64,000 nucleotides of DNA from Streptomyces sp. CB02959. Lineage in GTDB: Bacteria; Actinomycetota; Actinomycetes; Streptomycetales; Streptomycetaceae. Position 1 is the first letter of the stretch, and every line of letters starts with the position of its first letter. The position numbers and the translations under genes were made by a program. Location: NCBI RefSeq assembly GCF_002803155.1, contig NZ_NNBP01000017.1, positions 161,775 to 225,774 of the forward strand, read 5' to 3'. Positions 48,829 through 58,189 of the stretch are shown piece by piece. The notes beneath the pieces are model-generated. The model saw nothing but the letters and a program-made list of their open reading frames with translations, was not told where the DNA came from and made no database searches.

Positions 48829-50964
48829 TCAGGTGCCCAGCAGCCCCGCGGCCCGCGCCCAGCGGTACTTCGCGCCGAGCGCCGCCACCGGCTTCTCGGT
48901 CGTGTAGGGGTAGGCGACGACCCCGTGCGCGAAGAGCCGCGCGGCCGCCTCCTCGACCTCGGTGTCCCCGGCCAACGACGCCACCACCGGCTTCTCGACG
49001 CCGCGCGCCCGGAACTCCTCGACGACCCGCACGGTCAGCTCCGCGAAGACCGCGGGCGGGGTGACGAGGGTGTGCCAGTACCCCAGCACCAGCGCATGGA
49101 TCCGCGGATCCGACAGCCCCAGCCGGAGCGCCGCCTCGTAGGTGGCCGGCGGTTCGCCGCCCGTGATGTCGATCGGGTTGCCGGCCGAGCCGAACGGCGG
49201 GATCAGCCGGCGGAACGCCGCGTCGAGATCGGCCGGGATGTCCATCAGGCGCAGCCCGTTGTCGACGAGCGCGTCCGACAGCAGCACCCCGGAGCCGCCG
49301 GCGCCGGTGATGACCACCACGTCGTCGCCCCGGGGGACGGGCAGCACGGGCAGCGCGCGGGCGTACTCCAGCAGGTCGGAAAGGCCCGGCGCCCGGATCA
49401 CCCCGGCCTGCCGCAGGATGTCGTCGTAGACCGCGTCGTCGCCGGCCAGCGCGCCGGTGTGCGAGCCGGCGGCGCGCGCCCCGGCGCCGGTCCGGCCCGC
49501 CTTCAGCACCACCACCGGCTTCTTCGGCACGGTCTCGCGGGCCGCCGCGACGAACGCCCGACCGTCCTTGAGGTCCTCCAGGTGCATCGCGATGCAGTCG
49601 GTGTGCGGATCCTCGCCGAAGTACGTGAGCAGGTCGTCCTCGTCGACGTCCGCCTTGTTGCCGAGCCCGACGATCGCCGAGACACCGGTCCGGGTCGTCC
49701 GGGCGAAGCCCAGGATCGCCATCCCGATGCCGCCGGACTGCGAGGTCAGCGCCACCCCGCCCTTGACGTCGTACGGCGTGCAGAACGTGGCGCACAGGTC
49801 CTGCCAGGTGGAGTAGTAGCCGTAGATGTTCGGCCCGAGCAGCCGGACGCCCCACTCCGCGCCGATCGCCACGATCCTTTCCTGCAGGGCGTGTTCACCG
49901 GTCTCGGCGAAGCCGGACGGGATCAGCACGGCGTTCGGGACGCCCTTGCGGCCGGCCTCCTCCAGTGCCGCGGGGACGCGGGGCGCGGGAATGGCGAACA
50001 CCGCCACGTCCACCTCGCCCGGCACGTCCAGCACCGACCGGTACGCCTTGCGGCCCAGGATGTCGTCGGCGGTGGGGTGCACCGGATGGATCTCGCCGGG
50101 GAACCCGCTGTCGAGCAGATTGCGCAGCACCGAGTGGCCGATCTTGCCGGGGGTGCCGGAGGCCCCGACGACCGCCACCGAACGGGGCCGCATCAGCCGC
50201 CGCATCGCGGCGAGGATCTCCTCCCGGGTGTGGCGCGGTCGCCGCGGCGGCGTTTCCGTGCTCAGCAGGATCCGCACGTCCGCGGCCGTCGCCCCGTCCG
50301 CCGCGGCGAACACCGGGTTGAGGTCGACCTCCGCTATCTCCGGGAAGTCCGCGGCCAGTCGGGAGGTGCGGACGATCAGGTCGGCGAGCGCCGCACGGTC
50401 CACCGCCGGGCCGCCGCGCACCCCCCGCAGCGCCTCGGCCGCCCGGATGCCGTCCAGCATCGACGCGGCGTCCTCGGCCGACGCCGGCGCGAGCCGGAAG
50501 GTGACGTCCTTCAGCACCTCGACCAGCACCCCGCCCAGCCCGAACGCCACGACCTTCCCGAACGTCGGATCGGTGACCGCCCCGACGATCACCTCCTGCC
50601 CCTCCGGCACCATCTGCTGCACCTGCACACCGACGATCCGCGCCTGCGGGGCGTACGCCCGTGCGTTCGCCACGATCGCGGTGAACGCGCCGCGCACCTC
50701 GGCCGCCGAGCCGAGACCGGTCCGCACCCCGCCCGCCTCGGTCTTGTGCGGAAGGTCCGGCGAAACGATCTTGAGTGCCACCGGGAGGCCGATCCGGTCG
50801 GCGAGCGCCACCGCGTCGTCGGCGGTCCGGGCCAGTCCCTCGGCCGGCACCGGGATCCCGTACGCCTCGGCGACCAGCCTGCCCTCGGGCGCGGTGAGCA
50901 CGGTCCGCCCCTCGGCCCGCGCCGCCGCCAACACGCCGCGTACTGCGTCCTCTTGATACTCCAT
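48829..50964 (-). CDS. NDP-forming acyl-CoA ligase
   Basis: A 711-residue acetate-CoA ligase (ADP-forming)-type enzyme. The ATP-grasp domain is first (residues 1-220, PVALKIVSPDLPHKTEAGGVRTGL, DLNPVFA) and the CoA-binding and ligase domains follow from about 250 (RSVAVVGASGTPGKIG, ALTSQSGGIG, and the phospho-His loop RAAGSHTGALAG). The order is permuted relative to E. coli Pka-like proteins but normal for many actinobacterial copies. It starts in the stop of frc (ATGA-type overlap at 50964), indicating coupling. It may charge oxalate or a related acid with CoA. Confidence 0.88.
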   Translation of the reverse strand: MEYQEDAVRGVLAAARAEGRTVLTAPEGRLVAEAYGIPVPAEGLARTADDAVALADRIGLPVALKIVSPDLPHKTEAGGVRTGLGSAAEVRGAFTAIVANARAYAPQARIVGVQVQQMVPEGQEVIVGAVTDPTFGKVVAFGLGGVLVEVLKDVTFRLAPASAEDAASMLDGIRAAEALRGVRGGPAVDRAALADLIVRTSRLAADFPEIAEVDLNPVFAAADGATAADVRILLSTETPPRRPRHTREEILAAMRRLMRPRSVAVVGASGTPGKIGHSVLRNLLDSGFPGEIHPVHPTADDILGRKAYRSVLDVPGEVDVAVFAIPAPRVPAALEEAGRKGVPNAVLIPSGFAETGEHALQERIVAIGAEWGVRLLGPNIYGYYSTWQDLCATFCTPYDVKGGVALTSQSGGIGMAILGFARTTRTGVSAIVGLGNKADVDEDDLLTYFGEDPHTDCIAMHLEDLKDGRAFVAAARETVPKKPVVVLKAGRTGAGARAAGSHTGALAGDDAVYDDILRQAGVIRAPGLSDLLEYARALPVLPVPRGDDVVVITGAGGSGVLLSDALVDNGLRLMDIPADLDAAFRRLIPPFGSAGNPIDITGGEPPATYEAALRLGLSDPRIHALVLGYWHTLVTPPAVFAELTVRVVEEFRARGVEKPVVASLAGDTEVEEAAARLFAHGVVAYPYTTEKPVAALGAKYRWARAAGLLGT

Positions 50965-52193
50965 CAGATCACTCCCGCAGTCTTCAGCCGCTGCAGCTCC
51001 GCGTCGTCCAGTCCCAGTTCCGCGCCGTACACCTCCGCGTTGTGCTCACCCAGCAGCGGCGAACGGCGCACTTCGACGGGGGAGTCGGAGAGCTTCAGCG
51101 GCGAACCGACCGTGGTGAAGGTGCCGCGCTGCGGATGCGCGACCTCGACCACCATCCCGTCGGCGGCCAGCGAGGGGTCCTCGATGATCTCCTTGGTCGA
51201 CAGGATCGGCCCGCAGGGGATGTCGTGGGCGGTCAGCCTCGCCAGCACCTCCCACTTGGGGAGCGTGCCGCTCCACTCCTCGATCAGCTGGAACATCTTC
51301 GACAGCTTGGGCAGCCGGGCCTCCGGCGTCGCCCATTCGGGGTCCCGCGCCAGCTCCGGCCGGCCGATCAGCTCGGTGAGCGGCTGCCAGCCGACCGGCT
51401 GCACGATCACGTAGACGTAGTCGTTGGGCCCGCCGGGCGCGCACTTCACCGCCCACCCCGGCTGGCCGCCGCCGCTGGCATTGCCGCTGCGCGGCACCTC
51501 GTCGCCGAAGTCCTCGTTCGGGTACTCCGCCAACGGTCCGTGCGCCAGCCGCTGTTGGTCCCGTAGCTTCACCCGGCACAGGTTGAGCACCGCGTGCTGC
51601 ATGGCGACGTTGACCCGCTGGCCGCGGCCGGTCCGGGTGCGTTGGAAGAGCGCGGCGAGGATGCCCGCGACGCAGTGCACCCCCGTGCCGGAGTCGCCGA
51701 TCTGCGCACCGGTCGCCAGCGGCGGCCCGTTCTCGAAGCCGGTGGTCGCCATCGCGCCGCCCATCGCCTGCGCCACCACTTCGTACGCCTTGAAGGCGGT
51801 GTACGGGCCGTCGCCGAAGCCCTTGATGCTGGCGTAGACGATCCGCGGGTTGATCTCCTGGATGCGCTCCCAGGTGAAGCCCATCCGGTCGACCGCGCCG
51901 GGGCCGAAGTTCTCCACCAGGACGTCGCTGCGGGCGATCAGCCCGGTCAGCAGCTCCTTGCCGCGCGGGGTCTTGGTGTTCAGGGTGATGCTGCGCTTGT
52001 TGCAGTTGAGCATCGTGAAGTAGAGCGAGTCGGCATCCGGGAGGTCCCGCAGCTGACGCCGCGTGATGTCCCCGCCCACCGCCTCCAGCTTGATCACATC
52101 AGCGCCGAGCCAGCCGAGCAACTGCGTTGCGGAGGGCCCGGACTGAACATGCGTCATATCGAGGACGCGAATGCCGTCGAGTGCCTTGGACAC
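50964..52193 (-). CDS. frc: Formyl-CoA:oxalate CoA-transferase
   Basis: A 409-residue class III CoA-transferase. It matches Oxalobacter Frc along its length: LDMTHVQSGPSATQLLGWLGADVIKLE (Gln of the active site), SLYFTMLNCNKRSITLNTKTPRGKELL, VENFGPGAVDRMGF, catalytic Asp in IGDSGTGVH, and GNASGGGQPGWAVKC (the glycine loop). It moves CoA from formyl-CoA to oxalate. It sits between the oxc-like gene (13-base gap) and the acyl-CoA ligase. Confidence 0.92.
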   Translation of the reverse strand: MSKALDGIRVLDMTHVQSGPSATQLLGWLGADVIKLEAVGGDITRRQLRDLPDADSLYFTMLNCNKRSITLNTKTPRGKELLTGLIARSDVLVENFGPGAVDRMGFTWERIQEINPRIVYASIKGFGDGPYTAFKAYEVVAQAMGGAMATTGFENGPPLATGAQIGDSGTGVHCVAGILAALFQRTRTGRGQRVNVAMQHAVLNLCRVKLRDQQRLAHGPLAEYPNEDFGDEVPRSGNASGGGQPGWAVKCAPGGPNDYVYVIVQPVGWQPLTELIGRPELARDPEWATPEARLPKLSKMFQLIEEWSGTLPKWEVLARLTAHDIPCGPILSTKEIIEDPSLAADGMVVEVAHPQRGTFTTVGSPLKLSDSPVEVRRSPLLGEHNAEVYGAELGLDDAELQRLKTAGVI

Positions 52194-52206
52194 GGCGGAC
52201 TCCCTC

Positions 52207-53904
52207 CTACTTGTACATGGTCTGGTTCATCGTTCCGGGGGCGTAGGCGTCCGGATCGATCCACACGTTGATCAGCGACGGCTTCCCCGACTCGCGGGCG
52301 CGCCGCAGGGCCGGGCCGATGTCGGCGGGGTCGCGGACCTCCTCGCCGTGACCGCCCAGCATCCGCGCGAACGCGTCGTAGGGGACGTCGCCGAGGGTGT
52401 TGCCGACCCGCTCCCGCTCCACGCCGTACTTGGCCCGCTGGCCGTAACGGATCTGGTTCATCGAGGAGTTGTTGCCGACGATGCCGACGAACGGCAGGTC
52501 GTAGCGGACCAGCGTCTCGAAGTCCCAACCGGTGAGGCTGAACGCGCCGTCCCCGAAGAGCGCCACCACCTCCTTCTCCGGCCGGGCCTGCTTGGCCGCG
52601 AGCACGAAGGGGACGCCGACGCCGAGCGTGCCGAGCGGCCCGGGATCCATCCAGTGGCCGGGGGACCTGGGCTGGACGACCTGACCGGAGAAGGTCACCA
52701 CGTCGCCGCCGTCCCCGATGAAGATCGAGTCCTCGGTCAGGAAGTCGTTGATCTCGCTGACCAGCCGGTAGGGGTGGATGGGCGAGGCGTCCGACCGCAG
52801 CTGCGGCAACCGCTTCGCCAGCGCGGCCTGTTCGGCGGCCCGCAGCTCGTCCAGCCACTCCTTGCGCTTGGCGGCGCCCGCGTCGATCCGCCCGGACGCG
52901 GCCTCGGCGACCGCCTTCAGCACGAGGCCCGCGTCGCCCACGATCCCCAGATCGACGTCCCGGTTCCGCCCCACCGTCCGATAGTCCAGGTCGATCTGCA
53001 CCACCGTCGCGTCCGCCGACAGGCGCTTGCCGTAGCCCATCCGGAAGTCGAACGGCGTCCCGACGATCACGATGACATCGGCGTTGGCGAACGCGTACCG
53101 CCGCGACAGCTGGAAGTGGTGCGGATCGCCGGGCGGCAGCGTCCCCCGCCCGGCCCCGTTCATGTACGCCGGCACGTTCAGCGCCCGGACGAGTTCCACC
53201 GCGGCCTCGGTCCCGCGCGTCGTCCACACCTGGCCGCCCAGCAGGATCGCCGGTTTCTCCGCCCGCACCAGCAGGTCGGCCAGCCGCTGGACGTCCTCGG
53301 GGTCGCCGGCCGAACGGGTCGAGGCCCGGTAGTGCCCGGCCCGCGGCACGCGGGCCGTCGCCGTCGGCACCTCGGCGTCCAGCACATCGCGCGGGATCTC
53401 CAGGAACGACGGGCCGGGCGCCCCGTGGAAGCACTCACGGAACGCCATCGAGACCATGTCGGCGGCGCGTGCGGTGTCCGGCACGGTGGCCGCGAACTTG
53501 GTGATCGGCGTCATCATCTCGACGTGCGGCAGGTCCTGGAGCGACCCCATCTTGTGCTGGGCGCGCGCCCCTTGGCCGCCGATCAGCAGCATCGGCGACT
53601 CGGCCCGGAAGGCGTTGGCGACACCGGTGACCGCGTCGGTGGTGCCCGGCCCGGCGGTGACCACCGCACAGCCGGGCCGGCCGGTGAGCCGGGCGTAGCC
53701 GTCCGCGGCATGGGCGGCGACCTGCTCGTGGCGTACGTCCACCACCTGGATGCCCTCGTCGACGCAGCCGTCGTAGATGTCGATGATGTGGCCGCCGCAG
53801 AGGGTGTAGACGACCTCGACCCCCTCCGCCTTGAGCGCCTTGGCGACCAAGTGCCCGCCGGAGATGAGGTTGTGGGCGTCCCGGGCGTCTTCGGGCATGT
53901 GCAT
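52207..53904 (-). CDS. oxc: Thiamine-diphosphate enzyme, putative oxalyl-CoA decarboxylase
   Basis: A 565-residue ThDP-dependent enzyme. The catalytic Glu lies in RHEQVAAHAADGYARLTGRPG, and the ThDP/Mg motif is GDGAFSLTGWDFETLVRYDLPFVGIVGNNSS. The end CINV-type LINVWIDPDAYAPG resembles oxalyl-CoA decarboxylase. Acetolactate synthase is the closest alternative family; the adjacent frc and antiporter favour oxalyl-CoA decarboxylase, which yields formyl-CoA and CO2. First gene of the reverse operon, controlled from the palindrome region at 53970. Confidence 0.78.
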   Translation of the reverse strand: MHMPEDARDAHNLISGGHLVAKALKAEGVEVVYTLCGGHIIDIYDGCVDEGIQVVDVRHEQVAAHAADGYARLTGRPGCAVVTAGPGTTDAVTGVANAFRAESPMLLIGGQGARAQHKMGSLQDLPHVEMMTPITKFAATVPDTARAADMVSMAFRECFHGAPGPSFLEIPRDVLDAEVPTATARVPRAGHYRASTRSAGDPEDVQRLADLLVRAEKPAILLGGQVWTTRGTEAAVELVRALNVPAYMNGAGRGTLPPGDPHHFQLSRRYAFANADVIVIVGTPFDFRMGYGKRLSADATVVQIDLDYRTVGRNRDVDLGIVGDAGLVLKAVAEAASGRIDAGAAKRKEWLDELRAAEQAALAKRLPQLRSDASPIHPYRLVSEINDFLTEDSIFIGDGGDVVTFSGQVVQPRSPGHWMDPGPLGTLGVGVPFVLAAKQARPEKEVVALFGDGAFSLTGWDFETLVRYDLPFVGIVGNNSSMNQIRYGQRAKYGVERERVGNTLGDVPYDAFARMLGGHGEEVRDPADIGPALRRARESGKPSLINVWIDPDAYAPGTMNQTMYK

Positions 53905-54286
53905 CGCTTCCCTTCGGGCGGCGGTCGCTGTTCCGCCGCCTCGACCTAGTAGACGAATCGCAGATTGAAGACTGTATACAGTCGTCGGTCGACGAATACT
54001 GTATGGATCCCGTTATCCCGCATCCCCCAGCCGTTGTCCAGGGGAAGCGCGGGGGACCGCAGCGATCACGCCACCCACCCACCGGCCCGCGCTCGCCGTC
54101 TCCCGCCCCTCTCCCCGAGCGCCGCCGGCCGCCCCGAGTGACACTCGCCCTATCCGGCGCCGCGGCACCCCGCGCCCCACCACGCCCCACCGCCGACGAG
54201 CAACGCGGCTCCTACGGGAGCCGCGCCCCACCACCCCGTCCCCCGGCCCAGCCCCTCCGGCCGTGCACCGAGAGCGGAGTCACCCG
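53905..54286. promoter_or_regulatory. Divergent oxc / aldehyde dehydrogenase promoter region
   Basis: A 382-base region between two divergent starts. GACTGTATACAGTC at 53970-53983 is a perfect 14-bp palindrome, and ACTGTAT recurs at 53998-54004. The AT-rich palindrome 66 bases before oxc is typical of GntR/FCD operators. No gene lies in the region. Confidence 0.7.
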
Positions 54287-55876
54287 ATGGCACCCACCCC
54301 CGTTCCCGATCCCACCCCCGACCCCGCCGCCGACGAGGTCCCGCCCCTCGTCCGCAAGCCCGGTACCGCCTGGTCGGACGCCTGGCAGCGCAGCCGGGCC
54401 GTGGCCCCCGAGGCGTTCCACGGCGACCAGGTCGGCAACCTCTGGGCCGGCGCCTGGCACCCGGACGGCCACCCGCAGCCCGCGGCCAGCCCCGTCGACG
54501 GCACCCCGATCGCCGGCCCGCCCCGCCTCGACGCGGACGCCGCCCTCCGGGCCGTACGCGCCTCCCTCGACCAGCACCGCACCTGGCGCGAGGTCCCCCT
54601 GGCCGAGCGGAAGGCGCGGATCGCCGCCACCCTCGACGCCCTCACCGAACACCGCGAACTGCTCGCCCTGCTCCTGGTCTGGGAGATCGGCAAACCCTGG
54701 AAGCTCGCCCAGGCCGACGTCGACCGCGCCATCGACGGCGTCCGCTGGTACGTCGCCGAGATCGACCGGATGCTGGTCGGCCGGTCCCCGCTGCCCGGCC
54801 CGGTCAGCAACATCGCCAGCTGGAACTACCCGATGTCGGTCCTCGTCCACGCCATGCTCGTCCAGGCCCTGGCCGGAAACGCGGTGATCGCCAAGACCCC
54901 CACCGACGGCGGCCTGGTCTGCCTCACCCTCGCCGGCGCCCTGGCCGCCCGCGAAGGCGTCCCGATCACCCTGGTCAGCGGCAACGGAAGCACGCTCTCC
55001 CCGTCCCTCGTCCGTTCACCGGAGATCGGCTGCGTCTCCTTCGTCGGCGGCCGCGACACCGGTGCCCGGGTCGCCACCGCCGTCGCCGACCTCGGCAAAC
55101 GCCACATCCTCGAACAGGAGGGCCTCAACACCTGGGCCGTCTGGAACTACACCGACTGGCCGTCCCTGACCCCGCAACTCCGCAAGACCTTCGACTACGC
55201 CAAGCAGCGCTGCACCGCCTACCCCCGCTTCGTCGTCCAGCGCGACGCCTTCGCCGACTTCCTCGCCGCCTACCTCCCCGCCGTACGCAGCGTCCGCTTC
55301 GGCCACCCGCTGGCCGTCCCCGACCCCGCCGCGCCCCTCCCCGACCTCGACTTCGGCCCCCTGATCAACGCCACCAAGGCCAAGGAACTCGCCGACCTCA
55401 CCACCGAGGCGATCTCCCGCGGCGCCGTCCCGCTGCACCGCGGCACCCTCGCCGACGGCCATTTCCTCCCCGCCCAGGACACCTCCGCGTACCTCCCCCC
55501 GACCACCCTCCTGGCCCCGCCCCCGTCCTCCCCGCTCCACCACGCCGAACCCTTCGGCCCCGTCGACACCATCGTCCTCGTCGACACCGAGGCGGAACTC
55601 CTCGCCGCCATGAACGCCAGCAACGGCGCCCTGGTGGCCACCCTCTCCTGCGACAGCGAGGAGACCTTCGAACGCCTCGCCCCGCAGATCCGCGCCTTCA
55701 AGGTCGGCCACAACGCCCCCCGCTCACGCGGCGACCGCGCGGAACTCTTCGGCGGCTTCGGCAACTCCTGGCGCGGCGCCTTCGTCGGCGGCAACCTCCT
55801 CGCCCACGCCGTAACCCAGGGCCCCACCGACGAACGCCTCCCGGGGAACTTTCCGGAGTATCAGTTGATGCCGTGA
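54287..55876 (+). CDS. Aldehyde dehydrogenase-family protein
   Basis: A 529-residue ALDH. The oxyanion Asn is in ASWNYPMSVLVHA, the general-base Glu in ILEQEGLNTW, and the nucleophile Cys in KQRCTAYPRFVV. The order and spacing fit the superfamily, although the NAD site AKTPTDGG is divergent from the usual KPAE. ATG 54287 follows GCGGAG. It is divergent from the oxalate operon and may act on a C2 aldehyde such as glyoxal or glycolaldehyde; that is inference. Confidence 0.85.
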   Translation: MAPTPVPDPTPDPAADEVPPLVRKPGTAWSDAWQRSRAVAPEAFHGDQVGNLWAGAWHPDGHPQPAASPVDGTPIAGPPRLDADAALRAVRASLDQHRTWREVPLAERKARIAATLDALTEHRELLALLLVWEIGKPWKLAQADVDRAIDGVRWYVAEIDRMLVGRSPLPGPVSNIASWNYPMSVLVHAMLVQALAGNAVIAKTPTDGGLVCLTLAGALAAREGVPITLVSGNGSTLSPSLVRSPEIGCVSFVGGRDTGARVATAVADLGKRHILEQEGLNTWAVWNYTDWPSLTPQLRKTFDYAKQRCTAYPRFVVQRDAFADFLAAYLPAVRSVRFGHPLAVPDPAAPLPDLDFGPLINATKAKELADLTTEAISRGAVPLHRGTLADGHFLPAQDTSAYLPPTTLLAPPPSSPLHHAEPFGPVDTIVLVDTEAELLAAMNASNGALVATLSCDSEETFERLAPQIRAFKVGHNAPRSRGDRAELFGGFGNSWRGAFVGGNLLAHAVTQGPTDERLPGNFPEYQLMP

Positions 55877-56200
55877 GGGTGGGGGGATGGCTTGGGGGCG
55901 TGGCGGTGGGGTGCCGTGAGGGTGCCGGGCTTGGGGCGGGATGGCGTTGCGGCGTGATCGCCGATCGTCGTCGTGATCGCCTGTCCTCACCCGGCGGCAC
56001 CTGCCGGCACTCGCGCCCACCCTCCCCTCGACCGCACCGGGCGACCTCGTACGCCGTGTCGCCGGATCCGCCCTCACTTCCGCTCTCCAACCCCATAAGT
56101 GCCGCTTATGCCCGGCGTGGATACGCAGGTGAAAGCCACTCCGAAACCTTGGTATTGTTGTCCATGTCGCCGCGGGGAACGCCCCGCGAAGATCACCTAA
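55877..56200. other. Gene-free region before tRNA-Leu
   Basis: 324 bases of G-rich sequence with no convincing ORF. CGCGGGG-AACG-CCCCGCG at 56172-56188 is a short hairpin 12 bases before the tRNA. No clear promoter was identified. Confidence 0.5.
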
Positions 56201-56285
56201 GTCCGGGTGGCGGAATGGCAGACGCGCTAGCTTGAGGTGCTAGTGCCCTTTATCGGGCGTGGGGGTTCAAGTCCCCCCTCGGACA
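56201..56285 (+). tRNA. tRNA-Leu (GAG)
   Basis: An 85-base tRNA with all arms. Acceptor GTCCGGG (56201-56207) pairs with CTCGGAC (56278-56284, one G-T), discriminator A56285. The anticodon stem CTAGC/GCTAG closes the loop TTGAGGT, anticodon GAG. A long variable arm GCCC-TTTATC-GGGC marks class II, and the T-arm is GGGGG-TTCAAGT-CCCCC. CCA is not encoded. It reads Leu CUC and CUU. The 3' end overlaps the end of a serine recombinase relic, so this is an integration target. Confidence 0.95.
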
Positions 56286-57158
56286 CTCCTGATATGCACA
56301 TGCTTCAGAGGGTTGTGACTCTACGGTCACGACCCTCTTTTGCATGTCGAGGATCAGCTTCAGCCCGAAACCCTCATACAGGGGTCGTTTGCGTTCGGGG
56401 GAGGCGGCGAGGAGCCGGTCGGTGATGGCGCCGAGCACGGTGACCATGTGCTGAATGTGCTCTGTGGTGAGGATCTCGGGGTGGGTCGTCGTCGTGGCGA
56501 GGAGATCTTGCTGGGCTGAGGCTTTCTCGGTCTGGGCTTGGTTGATCCATGTGGTGACGAGTTGCGGGTTGGCTCCGGCGTCGAGCGCGGTCCTGTACTG
56601 GGTGATGCGCCGGTCGCATTCGGCGATCATGCGCCGCGCTGCCGCGGTGGCTGTCGTGTCGGGGGACTGTGTGGCCTGTTCTTGCAGTGCGCGCAGCGTG
56701 GTGGTCAGCCGCCCGGGGGCGAAGGTCGTGGCGATCCACTTGTCGAGTGCGGGGAGGATGAGTTCCTCGCGCACGTAGACGGTCAGGGGGTGGTCCAGGG
56801 CGGTGGTTTTGGCGTACTCGGCGGTGTAGCGGCAGCGGTAGTGCGGTTTTCCGTTGTTGAAGGTGCCTTGCATCTTGCGGTGGCACAGGGCGCAGTGGAT
56901 CAGACCGCGTAGGGCGTAGCTGCGGTCGGTGGGGCGGGGCTTTCGCGCAAGGTGGGGCTGTGTGCGGCGGGCTTGGCGCTTGGCCTGAGCGCGAGTGAAA
57001 GCGGCCATGGAGATCAGTGGCTCATGGACCGGCTGTGCGGACCAGATCCACTGCTCGGGGGCGTTCCGGGCGAGTTTGGTGCGGTGGCCGAGGGTGACGT
57101 CGTCGATGTCGAGGAGGACTTCGTCCTTGCGCTTTGACCCGTCAGACCGAGAAGGTGA
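56250..57158 (-). pseudogene. 5'-truncated large serine recombinase ending in tRNA-Leu
   Basis: An open frame of about 300 codons matching the C-terminal half of a large serine integrase. It runs from KRKDEVLLDIDDVTLGHRTKLARN (recombinase domain end) through the zinc ribbon LRGLIHCALCHRKMQG to a coiled-coil tail. Upstream an in-frame TGA (complement of 57159-57161) cuts it off; the catalytic Ser domain is missing. The Met at 57008 is internal to the family alignment, not a real start. The last residues (PRGDLNPHAR) are encoded by the T-arm and variable arm of tRNA-Leu, showing that this is an integrase whose attachment site is the tRNA. Confidence 0.88.
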
Positions 57159-57792
57159 TCACCTGCAAGGAAGGGCCGTTGAACGACCTGCGGGAACTGG
57201 CCCGGCCCACAGCTTCGGACACCGTCCGCAGGCCGACCGGCCTCACCACGGCACCCAAACCTGTCCCAGTGGTTGACCAGCAAGGTTGCCGCATCGGACT
57301 GTTCGATGCCAACCTGATCCACGTCACCCATTTCGGCCTGCCGGTACGCAGTAAAACGAGGTCATCATCGCCGACTTGCTGCAGCGCCACGTGCAAGGGC
57401 GCTTCACATACGAGCAGCCTCTGATCGGGCGTGATGGCAAGAGGAAGTTTCCCGACTTCACCGTCACCACCGACAACCCGGACAGACCCGTCTAATGGGA
57501 GCACTTGGGCATGCTCAAGAACCCGAAGTACGCGCGGGAGTGGAAAGAGAAGAAAGCCTGGTACGCCGAGCAGGGGCTAATCCCCGGCGGTGGGCCGCAT
57601 GAGGTGCTACTGGGCACCGACGACCTGCACGGCGTGAAGGAGGACGAATGGGAGGCTGAGTTCAACCAGTATCCGACCGCGGCGGATCACCCGGAGGCCA
57701 CGCCCGTAGCAGCGGGTCCGCGCTCGGAAGGAGCGATCCGCTCAGGGGTACAAGGCCCGGTGCGAGGGCCGTGTTTTGAACCACGGCCATGA
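57134..57792 (+). pseudogene. Broken helicase-associated PD-(D/E)XK-type nuclease fragment
   Basis: Fragments in two frames resemble the C-terminus of UvrD-like or related helicases. FDANLIHVTHFGLPVRSKT is followed, after a one-base frameshift near 57358, by EVIIADLLQRHVQGRFTYEQ, then KFPDFTV, and after a TAA stop at 57493-57495 by WEHLGMLKNPKYAREWKEKKAWYAEQG. The stop replaces what should be a Tyr codon (V-Y-W-E-H). KFPDF and WEHLGM look like the PD and E parts of a nuclease motif. No N-terminal helicase part remains. Confidence 0.7.
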
Positions 57793-58189
57793 GCTTGATT
57801 CTGGCTCGGCCGCCGCGGCGACACCGTTCTGGGTGCAGGAGCCCGCGGGTGGCTCTACCTCGCGCTCTGGTCGGCATCAGCGCGTGTGCGATGGCATGGC
57901 GCACCAGGACTCAAACGGGGCGGCTACGGCAGCCGCAACTCACCCCGCAACACCGGCATGTGCCTATGGTTCAAGTCCCGGACACACATCCTGTACATGT
58001 AGCTCGCTTCGCGGGCAGGCGTAACCGGCACCCGCCTCGGCCTCCGGCTGGGAGCGGGCGCTTGGTGGCGTCGATGACGCTATACATAGCATCTCATTGA
58101 CTGCTCATTGCTATCTCTTGGTGTAAGTCTGATGCCCTGTAGTCGGCACGTTCCACCAAGGGGGATGTAAATGGAAGGGGGGATTCCGT
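57793..58189. other. Gene-free region with left repeat copy
   Basis: No gene. The left copy of the 57-bp direct repeat (57923-57979) is embedded here, ending in a tRNA T-arm-like GGTTCAAGTCCC and followed by GGACACAC, similar to the tRNA-Leu 3' end. Sequence near 58073-58130 is AT-richer and probably carries the toxin-operon promoter. Confidence 0.5.
57923..57979 (+). repeat. Imperfect 57-bp direct repeat, left copy
   Basis: Aligns without gaps to 63364-63420 with 47 of 57 bases identical. Both begin GCTACGGCA and share CACCGGCATGTG and CAAGTCCC. The two copies flank the toxin operon (58190-63206). Confidence 0.75.

Noticed and set aside
48829..50964. Frameshift or permutation artefact in the acyl-CoA ligase.
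   Set aside because: The ATP-grasp-first order is continuous in one frame with no break, and is known among actinobacterial NDP-forming ligases.
56250..57008. Start of the recombinase gene at the Met at 57008.
   Set aside because: Family-like sequence continues upstream of this Met to an in-frame stop, so the Met is internal and the gene is 5'-truncated.
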